Shown: piece after piece, positions 10,718 through 26,099 of the stretch
Layout of the letters: every line of letters starts with the position of its first letter
How positions within the stretch are numbered: position 1 is the first letter of the stretch
Assembly (NCBI GenBank): GCA_028023455.1
Contig: JAQFVV010006502.1
Span: forward strand, 1-64,000
Direction of reading: 5' to 3'
DNA: 64,000 nt
Source of the DNA: Epiperipatus broadwayi
Lineage: Eukaryota; Onychophora; Udeonychophora; Euonychophora; Peripatidae
Notes under the pieces: generated by a model
What the model was told of the DNA's origin: nothing
Databases searched by the model: none
What the model saw: only the letters and a program-made list of their open reading frames with translations
Position numbers and translations under genes: made by a program

Positions 10718-13618
10718 ATATATATATATATATATATTGTGCCATTACAATTTAGTCACTAGCTAAATTTATAGTAATGTGCATGTAGAAAAATGTAAAA
10801 CAAAATCATCATCACATTTTTAAATAACAATAAATGAAGCTGTAGGGCATCCAAGTTTAAACCCTACAAGATCCAGTTCTAAAAACTTTAGACAGAAAGA
10901 GAGTGGGTCAACAATTAATATTGTTTGTGTGTTGATAGAAAGGTAATACACACATTTAAACTATTCAATTTTTAATTTTTCTTTAAAAAGCAAAGTTATA
11001 ATGCATACGTATAGGCAGTGTATGTGTAAGCTATTGAATTGTTTTATATTTCAGATATTTAACTTTCTTTAAAACTAACCTATGCTTGATCAATTCTAAT
11101 ATCCTATTCTATACTTCTATTTTGCTTTTCTATAATTGTAATTGGGATTTGAAAGCTAAGGATTTAATTTTAAATATTGGGGTTATAATTACTAAGTTAG
11201 CAATTATATTATTTAATGTCAGTTTATGAATTATGTGAAATGATAAAGTGTGTGTGTACATTACATACAGAAATTTACATTTATTAAATATTGAAAAAAA
11301 AAAGAAGGGTTAAATCTGTCAAATTATTTTTTTTTACAATTTTATGTTAAGAGAAGAAATCTGTTGAATCAGATATCTATTTTTGTAGCAATTTTGTTTT
11401 TGTAAATGATTGTTTGTCACTTTGGGAGCTTAAGCTGGGTGGGAACTCTAATTATGAAATTGTCTTATCTTAAGATTAAAGGAAAGAAACTCCAATTTTA
11501 GATATTACAGATATACGTGAAAAAGGAAAAAAGGATTAAGTCTATTTTTTTTAAGACAAAAGTGTCTGAAAACCAGGTGTGTGATTTTTTGGGTTGGTCA
11601 AAAATAGCAATTCACACTATCACTCTAATTGGGTGAGTTGACTCAAAAATCGGATATAAAAGCAGTCTGAAAAATCAGTTGAGTGATTAGATTAGATTAG
11701 ATTATTGTTATTATAATATATTGTGAGAGAGACTTTTTAAAAATTATTAAAACTAAAGCAGACAAACATTTTAGTTCTGCTAGATAATTTTTTTTTAAAT
11801 CATTTTTTTTATGAAGTTTTGAATGTTGAAAATATAAGAAATGATGGGGTAGAAAAATTATATATGTGTCCCATCAAGGCCTGACCATTGGGGAGCTGCA
11901 GATCATATAGAAAAGAAAATATGTCTTGTCTGAAAAATAATATTCTACACCTTTCAACTGACCAGAGAAATAAGATGTTTTTAAATAGAAAGAAAACATT
12001 CACCTGCATTTGAAGATCAGAAATATGAATTAATCTACTGATAAATATTAATCATCAAGTCCAATTAATTGTTCCAGCAACTGAGTTTAAAACCCAGGAA
12101 ATTTATAAATATGAGAACAACTGCTGTATTTCATCCACTAAAAGAATCATGCTTGACAGAAAGAGAAGAAAAATTAATATAAAGATTTCCAAGTTGTCCA
12201 CTAAAGCAAATAACCTCAATAGGATCATCATCATCAAATAATTATACACTTTTAAGAAAGAGATTGTTCCAAAGAAACACAGAAATTGTTGCTGCCAAAG
12301 ATAGACATTAAACAAGAGAAATTTGACTCATTAGAAGTCGCTACAAAGAACTGGTAGTATAAATTTTTTTTTGATATATTTTCTTTATGATAGCAGAGTC
12401 TTAATAAAATTTTAGCAATAAAGTGGTATATTTTATTTAAAGAACTTTTAAAGACAATTCAGATTGATTAAAACAAGAATGTCTTACTAATAATAATTTT
12501 GAGCTTCATAAATGATCTTGAATGTATCAAAATTATTTGTTCATTAATTTACAGTTATGAAATATTAATGTGTAAAATAATTTTTGTATTATTATTTTGG
12601 TTTTAAATAATATTTTGTTATTATGGGATAAAACACGCACATACATAATGGCATTTTTATATGTGTATAATTGCAAGTGAATGTGAAGTAATAAGTAGTA
12701 TTAAAATATTAGATTATTTTGTTTTAAGTTAAAGTATAGCATTTCAGAGGTAGAAGAGAGGGGGAGAAAATAATTTAAAACTTGTTTCTAAAACTTGCTC
12801 TTTCAATTCTACTAACATTTTTTTTTTAACATTCTGCTTACATGTTAGATTATAAGGTATGTGTGCCAATGAGTGAATATTTTTTTTATGAAATACTTTT
12901 TGTGTGGATGGAACATTTTTAACAAATCGGTTACCCCATTTAATACAATATACTTTTGAAATACATTTACGGGAAAGAGGGAAGAATTTAAAATTTAATG
13001 TTATGATTTTAAAACAGTCTATTATGATTATTGTTGTTATTGTTAATATAAATTTTCATGTAAATATAGAAAGTTTTATGTATATGTTAGAAATGCAGTA
13101 ATAAATATTAGTTCATGTTATTAAACAAGGCATATATATATATTTCATTAAGAGTAGTCTTTAGTAAGTGTGATCATTCATCATCAATGGTTGAATATTA
13201 GTGGTTTAAGATATGATTAAATATGCTAAGATTAACAATAATTATTAATTTCTGAATTTAAATTTTATATTTAGGCTTAGTTCTAAAGCTGTGGTTGAAA
13301 CCATTGTCATTATCGTTATCATTATCATCATCATCATCATCATGTTTTAATTAATAAGCTGTTTAAATGTTCAAAGGCCATAAATAAATATTGATTTCGT
13401 AATATTTAGTGATTTCTTAGTAATATTATAACCACCATTCCATCATCTATTTCATGCAAGGATGAGTGAAACACATTCGTTATGCTAAGATCTGAGAAAT
13501 GATTTGTGTCTAATGAATTCCACTTTAGTTTAAAGATGTTTTATGCTTACTTAGATATTAGTGCATACAGTGATATGGCTCTAAAAAGCAAAATCTTCCA
13601 TGTTTATTAGAAATAAAG
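10718..13618. other. AT-rich non-coding DNA
   Basis: Begins with a (TA)n tract (10718-10737) followed by TTGTGCC, which mirrors the LTR end. A TATAAA at 11655 is followed by TCAGTT at 11675 and a short (GATTA)n run at 11685-11704. A (CAT)n tract lies at about 13318-13343. Open frames here are short and low in complexity; no gene recognised. Confidence 0.6.
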
Positions 13619-13723
13619 TACCAAAAAGGGATTCAAACCCGGTACCTGTGAAAGGTTATTAGATATAACCATGTCTAGATTCAAATAATCTAGTGGCGCC
13701 CTGCTAGACCTATTCACTTGGTA
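13619..13723 (-). repeat. tRNA-Leu/Ser-like sequence, probable SINE head or tRNA pseudogene
   Basis: On the minus strand the ends TACCAA and TTGGTA can pair as an acceptor-like stem. Between them are a D-arm-like AGGTCTAGCAGGGCGCCA, a stem-loop CTAGATT...AATCTAG in the anticodon position, a hairpin GGTTAT...ATAACC in the place of a long class II variable arm, and a T-arm/B-box-like GGGTTTGAATCCC. Spacing is longer than in a normal tRNA and the anticodon loop lacks a proper T33, so a functional tRNA gene is unlikely. Confidence 0.45.
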
Positions 13724-14240
13724 TTTGTTTGGATATGCACTTAACATCAAACCAAGAAATGAAAGTGGATAAAATCCACTGTCTGTATACGTGAGCAGAT
13801 ATTTTATTGAGTTACTAGTGTACTCACCTCACGTGATTTCCATATACCTGAGTTATAATAGTTGTTATTAATAATTTGTTTATAATTATTGATATTGTGA
13901 TATCTTGAGGAATCTAATTATAGAAGTATGTTTCATTTAATCCAATGACCTTTAATATGATTGGTAACTCAGTCTGACCTTTTTGTTTAACAGCCACTAC
14001 TCAGGTATTCTTCTCATAATTTAATTTAAGCTACAATGCTTTTCGTTTATTAGTTACAAGATTTATGTTTGAATCGTTTCTTAATTATTTAATACATTTG
14101 GATCATTTGATCATCTTTATTAAGTTACCATGAATACTTGAATATTTGAGACTTTAATATTTCTCTTTAATAAAGTTACAATTGAATTTCTACTTTAATT
14201 ATGTTACAATGGACTTTTTTGAGCACCTTTAAATTAGGTT

Positions 14241-14243
<3 letters not shown>
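13724..14243. other. AT-rich non-coding DNA
   Basis: May include the body or tail of the tRNA-like repeat (somewhat less AT-rich up to about 13850). Nothing else recognised. Confidence 0.5.

Positions 14244-14331
<88 letters not shown>
14244..14331. repeat. (TA)n microsatellite
   Basis: About 88 bp of alternating TA with a few TG interruptions, followed by CACACG. Confidence 0.95.
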
Positions 14332-14335
<4 letters not shown>

Positions 14336-15335
14336 GTTCAAGGAAGCTTTTGGGGACAAGTATGTATATTAAAATCCATAATTATTGATATTTTGGCAAA
14401 ATATCCTTTGTTTTCAATTTGGTAATGGCATTATTACATAGTTGTGGCAAAAATATTATTCAACAACTGCTTTTGCAGCAATTATGAAATAAAACCATTA
14501 CCCAATATAGGGCAAATATTATATTGATAAATGTTGATTATTAATCATATTCTAATGATATGATTATTCCCAAATGCTCTTCTTATGAAATTGAATAACA
14601 TACTATTTGCCTAAGGAAATGTTCACTTCAATATATTGTAAAACAATGCAATTGGTCACAGAATGGATAGAGATCATTTATGCATCTATGAAGTAATGGA
14701 AGTCAATATATTAAACAATAGGAAGAGGATCATGTACACTTATCCAATTATATGCTAATTTCCCATTTGATTAAGATACATATATTCAGGATTCACTACT
14801 TTACTTATTTTTTCCTTACATTTTTATGGTACAATCTGATACATTTATCATATAATCTGCCCCATAAGACCACAACAGGAATACAGACTTTAAATCTTTT
14901 AGATCTTAGTACATAAATTCTATTAATAATTTTAATTATATTTTAAAGACATGGCGTCATGTGGCTATTTTGATTGTTTTAATTACACAGATTATTGATT
15001 ATGACCTCCTTTCCCCATTAATTAATCTAAAAAATAGCATATTTCATCAATCAAACAATATCTTTAGAGGATAATGAATTACTCACACCTAAGCATCATT
15101 TCAAATAAGAAATAATACTATTTGACTAAAGAGTATTTTATATACACTACCTTGTTGGTTGCTTCCTTGCACCCACCATATTTTTTCACCAGCAAACATA
15201 AATTTAAAAGGGATAATTATGAAGTTTAAAACTATTTGCTTGAAATGAGATCAAATCACACACAAGTCAGATTTTAACAATAAAACACATTTATTTAATT
15301 AAACATATAAGATATAAATTTAATTACATATCAGG
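14332..15335. other. AT-rich non-coding DNA
   Basis: No open frame of interest, RNA gene or repeat recognised. Confidence 0.6.
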
Positions 15336-15661
15336 TAATAAATATGCATTGATAGTATATAAATGCATACATAAAAATTGATATGTTATAGATTTAATTA
15401 ATCATCATAATAAAAATATTTAATGATTTATATTAAATGTTTCTATTAGTCATAATAATATAAATAAAATTTTGATTTACCAAAATTATTTAAACAGATA
15501 TTAAATATAAATTGATAGTATATAAAAGTATAAATAAAAATTGATATGCTATAGATTTAATTAATTATAATGATAAAAATATTTAATGATTTATTTTAAA
15601 TGTTTCTATTAATCATAATAAAATAAATAAAATTTTGACTTAACAAAATTATTTCGATTGG
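15336..15661. repeat. Tandem duplication, unit about 163 bp
   Basis: Two adjacent diverged copies; TTGATAGTATATAAA occurs at 15349 and 15512, and similarity continues through the AT-rich remainder of each unit. Confidence 0.65.
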
Positions 15662-18600
15662 GTTTTTGCAAAATTATGGCACCATGTTTATGAGATTTTT
15701 ACTATTATAAATGCATATACGTAAAATAATTACTTAGTTCTTGAGTTCTCATGACAGGTAGGGTGGTACATCTTGTTATAACAAAATAACAGATAGGTCT
15801 TATGAGTTAGACATTTGCTATTCTATCATTCTAGGCAGGCAACAACTAATTATCTTCTATAAGAAATCATGTTCCAGAGTCAGGACTGGCACACATCATG
15901 AATTTAATGGTACATTCTTTTAGAGTTCCTTTCCTAATGAATTTGACCATCACTGATTGCTGGTAGTCAATTATTAATATTGGATCCAAATGCCAACGAA
16001 TTTTCAATTCTGCTAAATCATTTCTTTGTCTATAGTTTCTCCAACTCATCTTATGCAATATCTCTACTGTCAGCAGCAAAAAGCAGGAAAAAGAGACGTC
16101 TATTTATATTTCTCATATAAATATAATAGAGTACTGCAATCACAATCTTTTTAGCCATTTAATTTTTTTTTATTAAATCATAAAAATAAAAATCTTTTTT
16201 TTCGAATTGCTAATTTTTTTTCTTTCTCTTATACAATATAATTGAATTACAAGAAATAGAATCTAAATTAAAAAAAAAAAAGTTTTGATCACACGTTATC
16301 AATATAATTAATTTAAAAAAATTCTACAACCACTATTTTAGTTATCTAAAATATTTTTAAATGAATGAAAATATGATAAGGTATGTTCTCCTTCCTTACC
16401 TTTAAACAATGTAAAGTAATTAAATAATTATTTTTACTTATAATAGGAATAAAATTTTATATTATTTTTTTTTTTTCAAAAAAAAAAAAATATAAAAAAC
16501 AACAACTATATTTTAATTAGTTACAATCATATGCATGTGATTACATTATGATTATATTTAAATCAATAAATACAATTATATTTCATACATAGATCATTTT
16601 TTACAATTACTAATACTATGTTAACATATACTTTTGTCTTAGTTTATTTTTAATTAATTATTTGCTATACCCTTTATAATATCAAACAACATCATATTGG
16701 CCTCAGTTTGATACTTTTACAATATACATAAATAATAATAAATAAACATAACTTTAAGTATATGTAATTAAAATGAAAATAAGTACCTCCCATTGTGTTA
16801 CATAACAGCAACTATGAAAAAAGAGAATGATACCTATCTACTTTTTAGCTCAGTTATTATGTAAGCTTAGTTTTGATGTAGTTTTAAACTATAGAACAAA
16901 TTTGGTCTATTATTTTAATTTATGAGTAGACTAAATGATCTGAAGTTGCCATTAATATATTGAGAGACCAGAATGAATCATGGCTTTAATAACTTCTGAA
17001 TATTAAATGGAAAATCAATTTTAATAATGTAATAATAAATAATCATAATTTTAAATATAAGTAACTGAAATAAAAGTAACTATTCCCTGCACATAAATTA
17101 AAATAATATATTAAATTCACCCTATAATTTAAAACTATTTATAAAAAAAAAAACTTAGCTTGCATAACAACAGATCTAAAAGATAGATGCTATCATTGTA
17201 CATTTTTGTAGATGAAGAGTAGTTGTTGATTTTATGTAACTCAGTGGGAGATAGTTATTTATCTTCCAATTATATATATTTAAAGTTATAATTATTTACT
17301 ATTACATTATTCAACCTGATTTTACATTAAATATTCAGAGGTTGTTAAAACTAAGACTTGTACTTAATCATCCAAATATATTAATAGTGATTTCATTCAG
17401 TCTGTGCTTAAAATAATTGACTTTGTTAATGTTACATAACTCAGTGGAAGATTATTACTTCTGTTTCATTTATATTGTATCCTAAAGATTAATCTCACAG
17501 ATTCTGCAATCTATAACACAATCTTACCCAAAAAGCTAAAAGAAAATGAGCAGACAACACTAATGGGTAAGCTTAGAGGGTTTCAAATGCTATATGTTAT
17601 AATAGCAAGAGCAATAAAGTTAAATAGTAATAGATAAATATTATTAAGATAAAGGCAATATATTAGCAAATTAAGAGGTGGAGACTTGTTATACTCTCTT
17701 TTGGAAATGTGATGGCTCTTAGTATTTAAAGCATATGTCATTAAAGTATTAGGTCACTTTAAAACTTTCACAACTCATCTTCCAATTGCAACACCTCTTA
17801 CAACCATAATGACTACCCCATTGTCATTATCCAATTTACAATTAAATTTCTTTTTATCCAATCGAAGCATATTTTTTCATATCTTAGCCACACTTGTTTC
17901 TTTAAAATAATTTTGTACATAAGTAAAATAATTTTCTCAACTAATTTTTTTTTATCTAAAATGGATATCTCAGGGTTCATATTACTAATATTTTAATAAT
18001 TATAAATTTTATTCTTTTCTTTTAATTTAAAAAATCTATAAGATAAAGAATGAGATCCTAGTAAACAAAGCAATGAAACATACTCTGACTGTCTTCCTAC
18101 AATTACAATAATAATTTTGAAAATTAAAACTAATCATAAAAACTCAATTTAAAATAAAACAATGTATTAGGATAGCATTCAGGTATAATGAGTGGCTAAG
18201 GGATTATATGATCACTCAAAATATTATATTAATAATTTCTCTTTAAATATTTTCTAAAGCAAAATTAGGCAATTTATGATGAATAAATAAAATAATCTTC
18301 TAAATAGAATAAAGTGGTTTCAAAAATAGGTACAATTATTTTTTAAATAAATGAAATTGACTAAAGTGATCTTCTAATAATGAATAAATAATTATAGTTA
18401 TATTTAATAAATAAAATACTTTCTTTCTTGGATGTATTCTTGACATCTGAGGTGTACTCTCATGTCAAATTCTAGATGTTCATGGACTCTCATTGCATAA
18501 AAGTAAAGATAATCTATGATAAGCCTTATGATATTTAGATTTCTGAAAGTATGTAGATGATGAGTGACAGTCAAGAAAATAAGTTAACAATAAAAATAAC

Positions 18601-19390
18601 ATTTATTTGATATTAAAATCTTTAACACCAAACAATCTTGCTATCTTACAATATTATCAAGATAAATTCTTGGGATACACTAAGCAAAATATAATATAGA
18701 GGGCAATTACAATTTACAGCTTAAAATGAATAAATAGAAAATAAATAATACTGTCTGATTAATAAAACCTTTCATAATATTGATATTTAAAAAAGTTCAC
18801 ACATTTTTACAAAACAATTGTTTTATTATAATGTCCCCAGTGAATGTACTTAATATTCTTATAAATATAACTTCAACAATCCTTGTGGTGAGACAAATGC
18901 TGAAGAAGAAGATGTATATTCTTTATTGAAGCTACATATACAATTACAATATATTTATCAGATTTATATCTAGAGATGCTCGCAAAGTATAGCTACAAGA
19001 CCTACACATCAAAACAATCTACATTTAGATATATTAAGTATGTATTTGAAGATGTGAGTGAAATTTTTCAGTACTGATAAAATATATCAATTGCCAGTAT
19101 AAGTTATTGTAATACAATACCCATGGCTTTATATAGTAATACATCACAAATAAAATCTACACAAAAATAATAAGCAAAGTAACTGATAGAATGAACTCAA
19201 GAAAATGTACCTATATCTGAGGGAAATAAATATTTAGAACTTTATCAATAGTCATATAAATAATGAGAATATACCATCTAGAAAGAACAATAATAATAGG
19301 ATTTGCCTTAAATAAAGCATTATATGCCTAAATATAAGATAAAGAACAATATTATTCACTAGAATGTATCACAACTTAAGAGAGAGACAA
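15662..19390. other. AT-rich non-coding DNA
   Basis: No gene recognised. There are weak internal repeats, such as a TAATAATAAATAA(A/T)CATAA block at about 16733 and 17031, and an AACTCAGTGG(G/A)AGAT block at about 17240 and 17438. The 70-codon frame at 15867-16079 (-) has no recognisable domain. Confidence 0.55.
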
Positions 19391-19560
19391 AGCAACAATC
19401 TTTATTAAAATGCACTGACAAGATTAAACATCAACAAGAAAAAATCTAATGCTACAATCTTTTTAAATATACTGACAAAATAAAATACATTTAATACAGG
19501 AGTGAGACTAATGCTACAATCTATTTTAAAAATAGCAACAACTAACTGATGTGTAAAATC
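19391..19560. repeat. Three diverged tandem units of about 60 bp
   Basis: Each unit contains GC(A/T)ACAATCT; units start near 19391, 19451 and 19512. Confidence 0.5.
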
Positions 19561-19686
19561 AATACATTCATAATTTGTGCTAAATATAATGTAATAAATT
19601 ATGACAAAATAAAGAAGATAAATATATATCAGCTTCCATCTCTGTTAGCATTTGCATATACATCCAAAATAAATAATTTCATGATA

Positions 19687-19688
<2 letters not shown>

Positions 19689-19744
<56 letters not shown>
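19689..19744. repeat. (TA)n microsatellite
   Basis: About 56 bp of uninterrupted alternating TA. Confidence 0.95.
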
Positions 19745-19748
<4 letters not shown>

Positions 19749-20688
19749 CATTTAAAAGTAGCATTATTAAACTATTAATATTCTGAAAGCTTTTGGTAAT
19801 ATATTTCATCAGTGATTTATTAAAAATTATACTGAATAAAAATGCATAAGATAACAGCTTTTTACAATAACATGAATATTTAAGCATAATAATTCTACCC
19901 TTTTACCAAAATAAAGAAAAATTAAAAAAAAGTCTTTAATCTTGGTTCATACCATTTGACAGGATACAATCACTGAAAATTAAAATTCTGAAAATATTAC
20001 AGGTTTCATGATTATTGTAATATAGCATATTGAACTTACATGTACAATATTTTACATGATAGGATTAAGCAAATATCTTTAAAGATTGCTAGAACAAACA
20101 TGTAGGGTTGTTCAAATTGATGAAACATATTTCATAAATAAAGCACAAATATCAATGCATATTTAATGTTTCAGTAGAACATATTAATTTTATATATCAT
20201 TTGAAAGCCCATCTATTAATGATAAGAATTAAGAACAATTTTTTGGAAAGTTACATTTTTAGTACAGAACAGAATTATAATAACAATGATAAAAAAAGCA
20301 GATGTTTTAGAATATATGGAGGATAATAGGCTCATAGATAAACTTTTATTCTTATAATTCAGAAGCATTCAAATTTTTAAATTATATGGATTATATTTTA
20401 TTCCAGCTGTTTGTAAAAGCAATAATTTTTGAAAATAATAATAAATTCAAAAAAATAAATTTACATTACTATCTCAGGAATATTATTCTTAAAAATGCAT
20501 ATTATAATACTGACAAATTCCCATAAAACAGTAAAAGTTAATCAATTTAAATTCAATGCATTATAAAAAAAAATTTTTTGTTTTAGCTTGAAGTAAACAA
20601 TAAAGTTAATTAATTTGTGAGTAATTTGCTTTCACTTCACAGTTAAAAATAATGATGATGATGATGATAATAATAATATTAATAATAA
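19745..20688. other. AT-rich non-coding DNA
   Basis: Ends in a (GAT)n/(AAT)n tract at about 20653-20688. No gene recognised. Confidence 0.6.
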
Positions 20689-21132
20689 TAAGTAATTTAG
20701 ATTGCACTTTATGCAGAAAAGTGAAGCTTGTCTCAATCTTATTAAAAGTTATATGGCTTAGCGCTTTCAGAGACCTTGTGTCTCCATAATCATAGCCTAC
20801 TTTTAACTGAAGTTTAGCTTTGGTTTATGTAAAATTTTATGCAAATTTTATAACGTCCATTTTCTGGAGATTGCAAAGCACGATTCTTTCCGGTTTATTG
20901 CACAATTGTCATTTGCAATAAAGCACGCCTCTTCAATTTTTCATTTCATATTATTACATTCTGTGCATAGTGCCCTTGCCATAAAATTTTACATAAAGCA
21001 AAGCTAAACTTCAGTTAAAAGTAGGCTATGATTATGGAGACACAAGATCTCTGAAAGCACTAAACCATATAACTTTTAATAAGATTGAGACAAGCTTCAC
21101 TTTTTTGCGTAAAGCACAATCTAAATTACTTA
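20689..21132. mobile_element. Inverted-repeat (MITE/foldback-like) element
   Basis: Two arms of about 153 bp (20689-20841 and 20980-21132) are close reverse complements, roughly 95% by eye, around a 138-bp spacer. The outer ends read TAAGTAATTTAG and CTAAATTACTTA. The spacer has its own short inverted motifs (TTGCAAAGCACG and related CAATAAAGCACG). No coding capacity. Size and symmetry fit a non-autonomous DNA element; no clear target-site duplication beyond AT-rich sequence. Confidence 0.7.
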
Positions 21133-21170
21133 CTAATCAAAGATGAAGTAGAAAACTAGTATTTTATTTC

Positions 21171-24575
<3,405 letters not shown>

Positions 24576-25450
24576 CAGAAAAGGTATATTTTTAAATATT
24601 CAGCTTTATTGCTGCTAACATGCTTTCAATATATCATAACCTATAGTAATATAACTCTAGAGATCTTGGTTTTAGTGTATACTGTATGTGGTGATTAATT
24701 ATCTATTCAAAAATATTAAAATTTATACTCCACTTTTTTGACAGAGTGTTGGTTGTATGTTTTCTACTGACTGAAAACCGGTCCCTGGCCCTTTTCAGGC
24801 TTCTTTGATTTTCTCCTTCGGTCCCACCTATCCATACATATATTTTTGCTTTTGATAAATCTTTGGCTAATTTTTTGTTCACCGCCAATGAATAACGATG
24901 AATATTCTTTATTTCTGAGGGCTCTGTTGTATACATATCTATGTTAGGCTAATCTAATTGTTTATCAAATGAATCTATACATCAGGAAGTTTCTAAAATT
25001 AAATGCATCTATTCAGCATGCCACTTATATTATGAGAACTTGCAGCGCAACTTTTCAAGTAAGTTGGCCCAATATAGATATTTACACACCAGCTCTCAAA
25101 AATAAAGAATATTCATCAATATTCACTGACCATGAAGAAAATATCAGTCATAGATTTGAATTATCAAAAGCAAAAATTATATGTATTGAGAAAGAGGACA
25201 GAAAGTAGAAAATCAAAGACATCTGCACAATATAATGACTGGTGTTTGATCAATAGAAAAGATTCAAACTCCCTCTGACAAAGAAGTGGGCTATTTAAAT
25301 AAATTTTAATATTTTAATTAATCACAACATATACATTTATACCAAGATCTCTAGAGTCATATTATTATAAGCTATGAATATAATATACTTGATTTATCAA
25401 AAGCATGCTAGGCAGTAATAAGCTACATATTTAAATACATACCTTTACTG
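24576..25450. mobile_element. Large diverged foldback element
   Basis: Arms of about 360-380 bp, approximately 24576-24936 and 25085-25450, are imperfect reverse complements. Matching landmarks include AAAGGTAT at 24580 with its complement ending near 25446, TCTAGAGATCTTGG near 24655 with CCAAGATCTCTAGAG near 25345, and TTGACAGAG near 24739 with CTCTGACAAAG near 25274. The spacer is about 150 bp. The minus-strand frame at 24703-24936 (77 codons) lies in the left arm and matches no protein I know. Confidence 0.6.
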
Positions 25451-25630
25451 TTGTATTTATTATTTGGACTATTTCCATAATCTAATGTCTTTAGAAAAAT
25501 CTAACTTTATTTAAATATTCCAAATAATAACAGTTGAATGGATTTGGAATATTTAAATAAAGTTAAATTTTTCTAAAGACATTCAGTACTCATATTAGAT
25601 GATGGAAATAATCCAAACAATAAATGCAAC
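25451..25630. repeat. Hairpin-forming inverted repeat
   Basis: A near-perfect inner pair (about 25483-25525 and 25540-25582, containing TCTTTAGAAAAAT and its complement) lies within a more diverged outer pair (about 25450-25482 and 25583-25628). It directly abuts the larger foldback. Confidence 0.7.
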
Positions 25631-26099
25631 TAAAACATGATCATCACAAACCTTTAGGAAAACGTAATACCTTTACTGTGTATGTGTTAATTAACAGTTT
25701 TTTTAAACTTCCAATTTGTACTATTTTATTAATAATACTAGTAATATGGCTGCAGAAAGGAGTTTTCTGTTTACTGAAAAGAGACTCATTATTCTTGAAG
25801 TTCTTAAAGGAACTGAGCAGGGCAAATACCTAATGTCCACTCCATACATTCTTGTCATTGCAGTTGTTAATAGTAATGTGATTATTTGTTTAGCATTCAA
25901 ATATGGATATGTTACTTACCAACATGCATTATCCAGCATGGTAAGTATATTGGCTTTTTACCTCTGAGTTTAAGATAAAGAAACTCCATGGTCTTTCTTC
26001 TCAGTTGCCTGACAAAGCAGAAAGAATGTGCATGTGAATGAGAAGTTTTTTCTTATTGATATATACAATCATGACAGACAAAAATAAATCATGGCCCTT
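25631..26099. other. AT-rich non-coding DNA
   Basis: Overlapping short frames (25624-25833, 25716-25967) have no recognisable domain. The right end may include 5' untranslated sequence of the adjoining LINE. Confidence 0.45.

Noticed and set aside
19549-19887. Overlapping frames on both strands rich in Ile-Tyr
   Set aside because: They are translations of the (TA)n microsatellite; the same applies at 14201-14425 and 57360-57557.
24703-24936. 77-codon minus-strand frame as a host gene
   Set aside because: It sits in an arm of a foldback; the opposite arm is not open, and no family was recognised.
25624-25967. Two overlapping plus-strand frames with hydrophobic stretches
   Set aside because: Short, next to a hairpin repeat, no homology recognised and no splice or promoter support.
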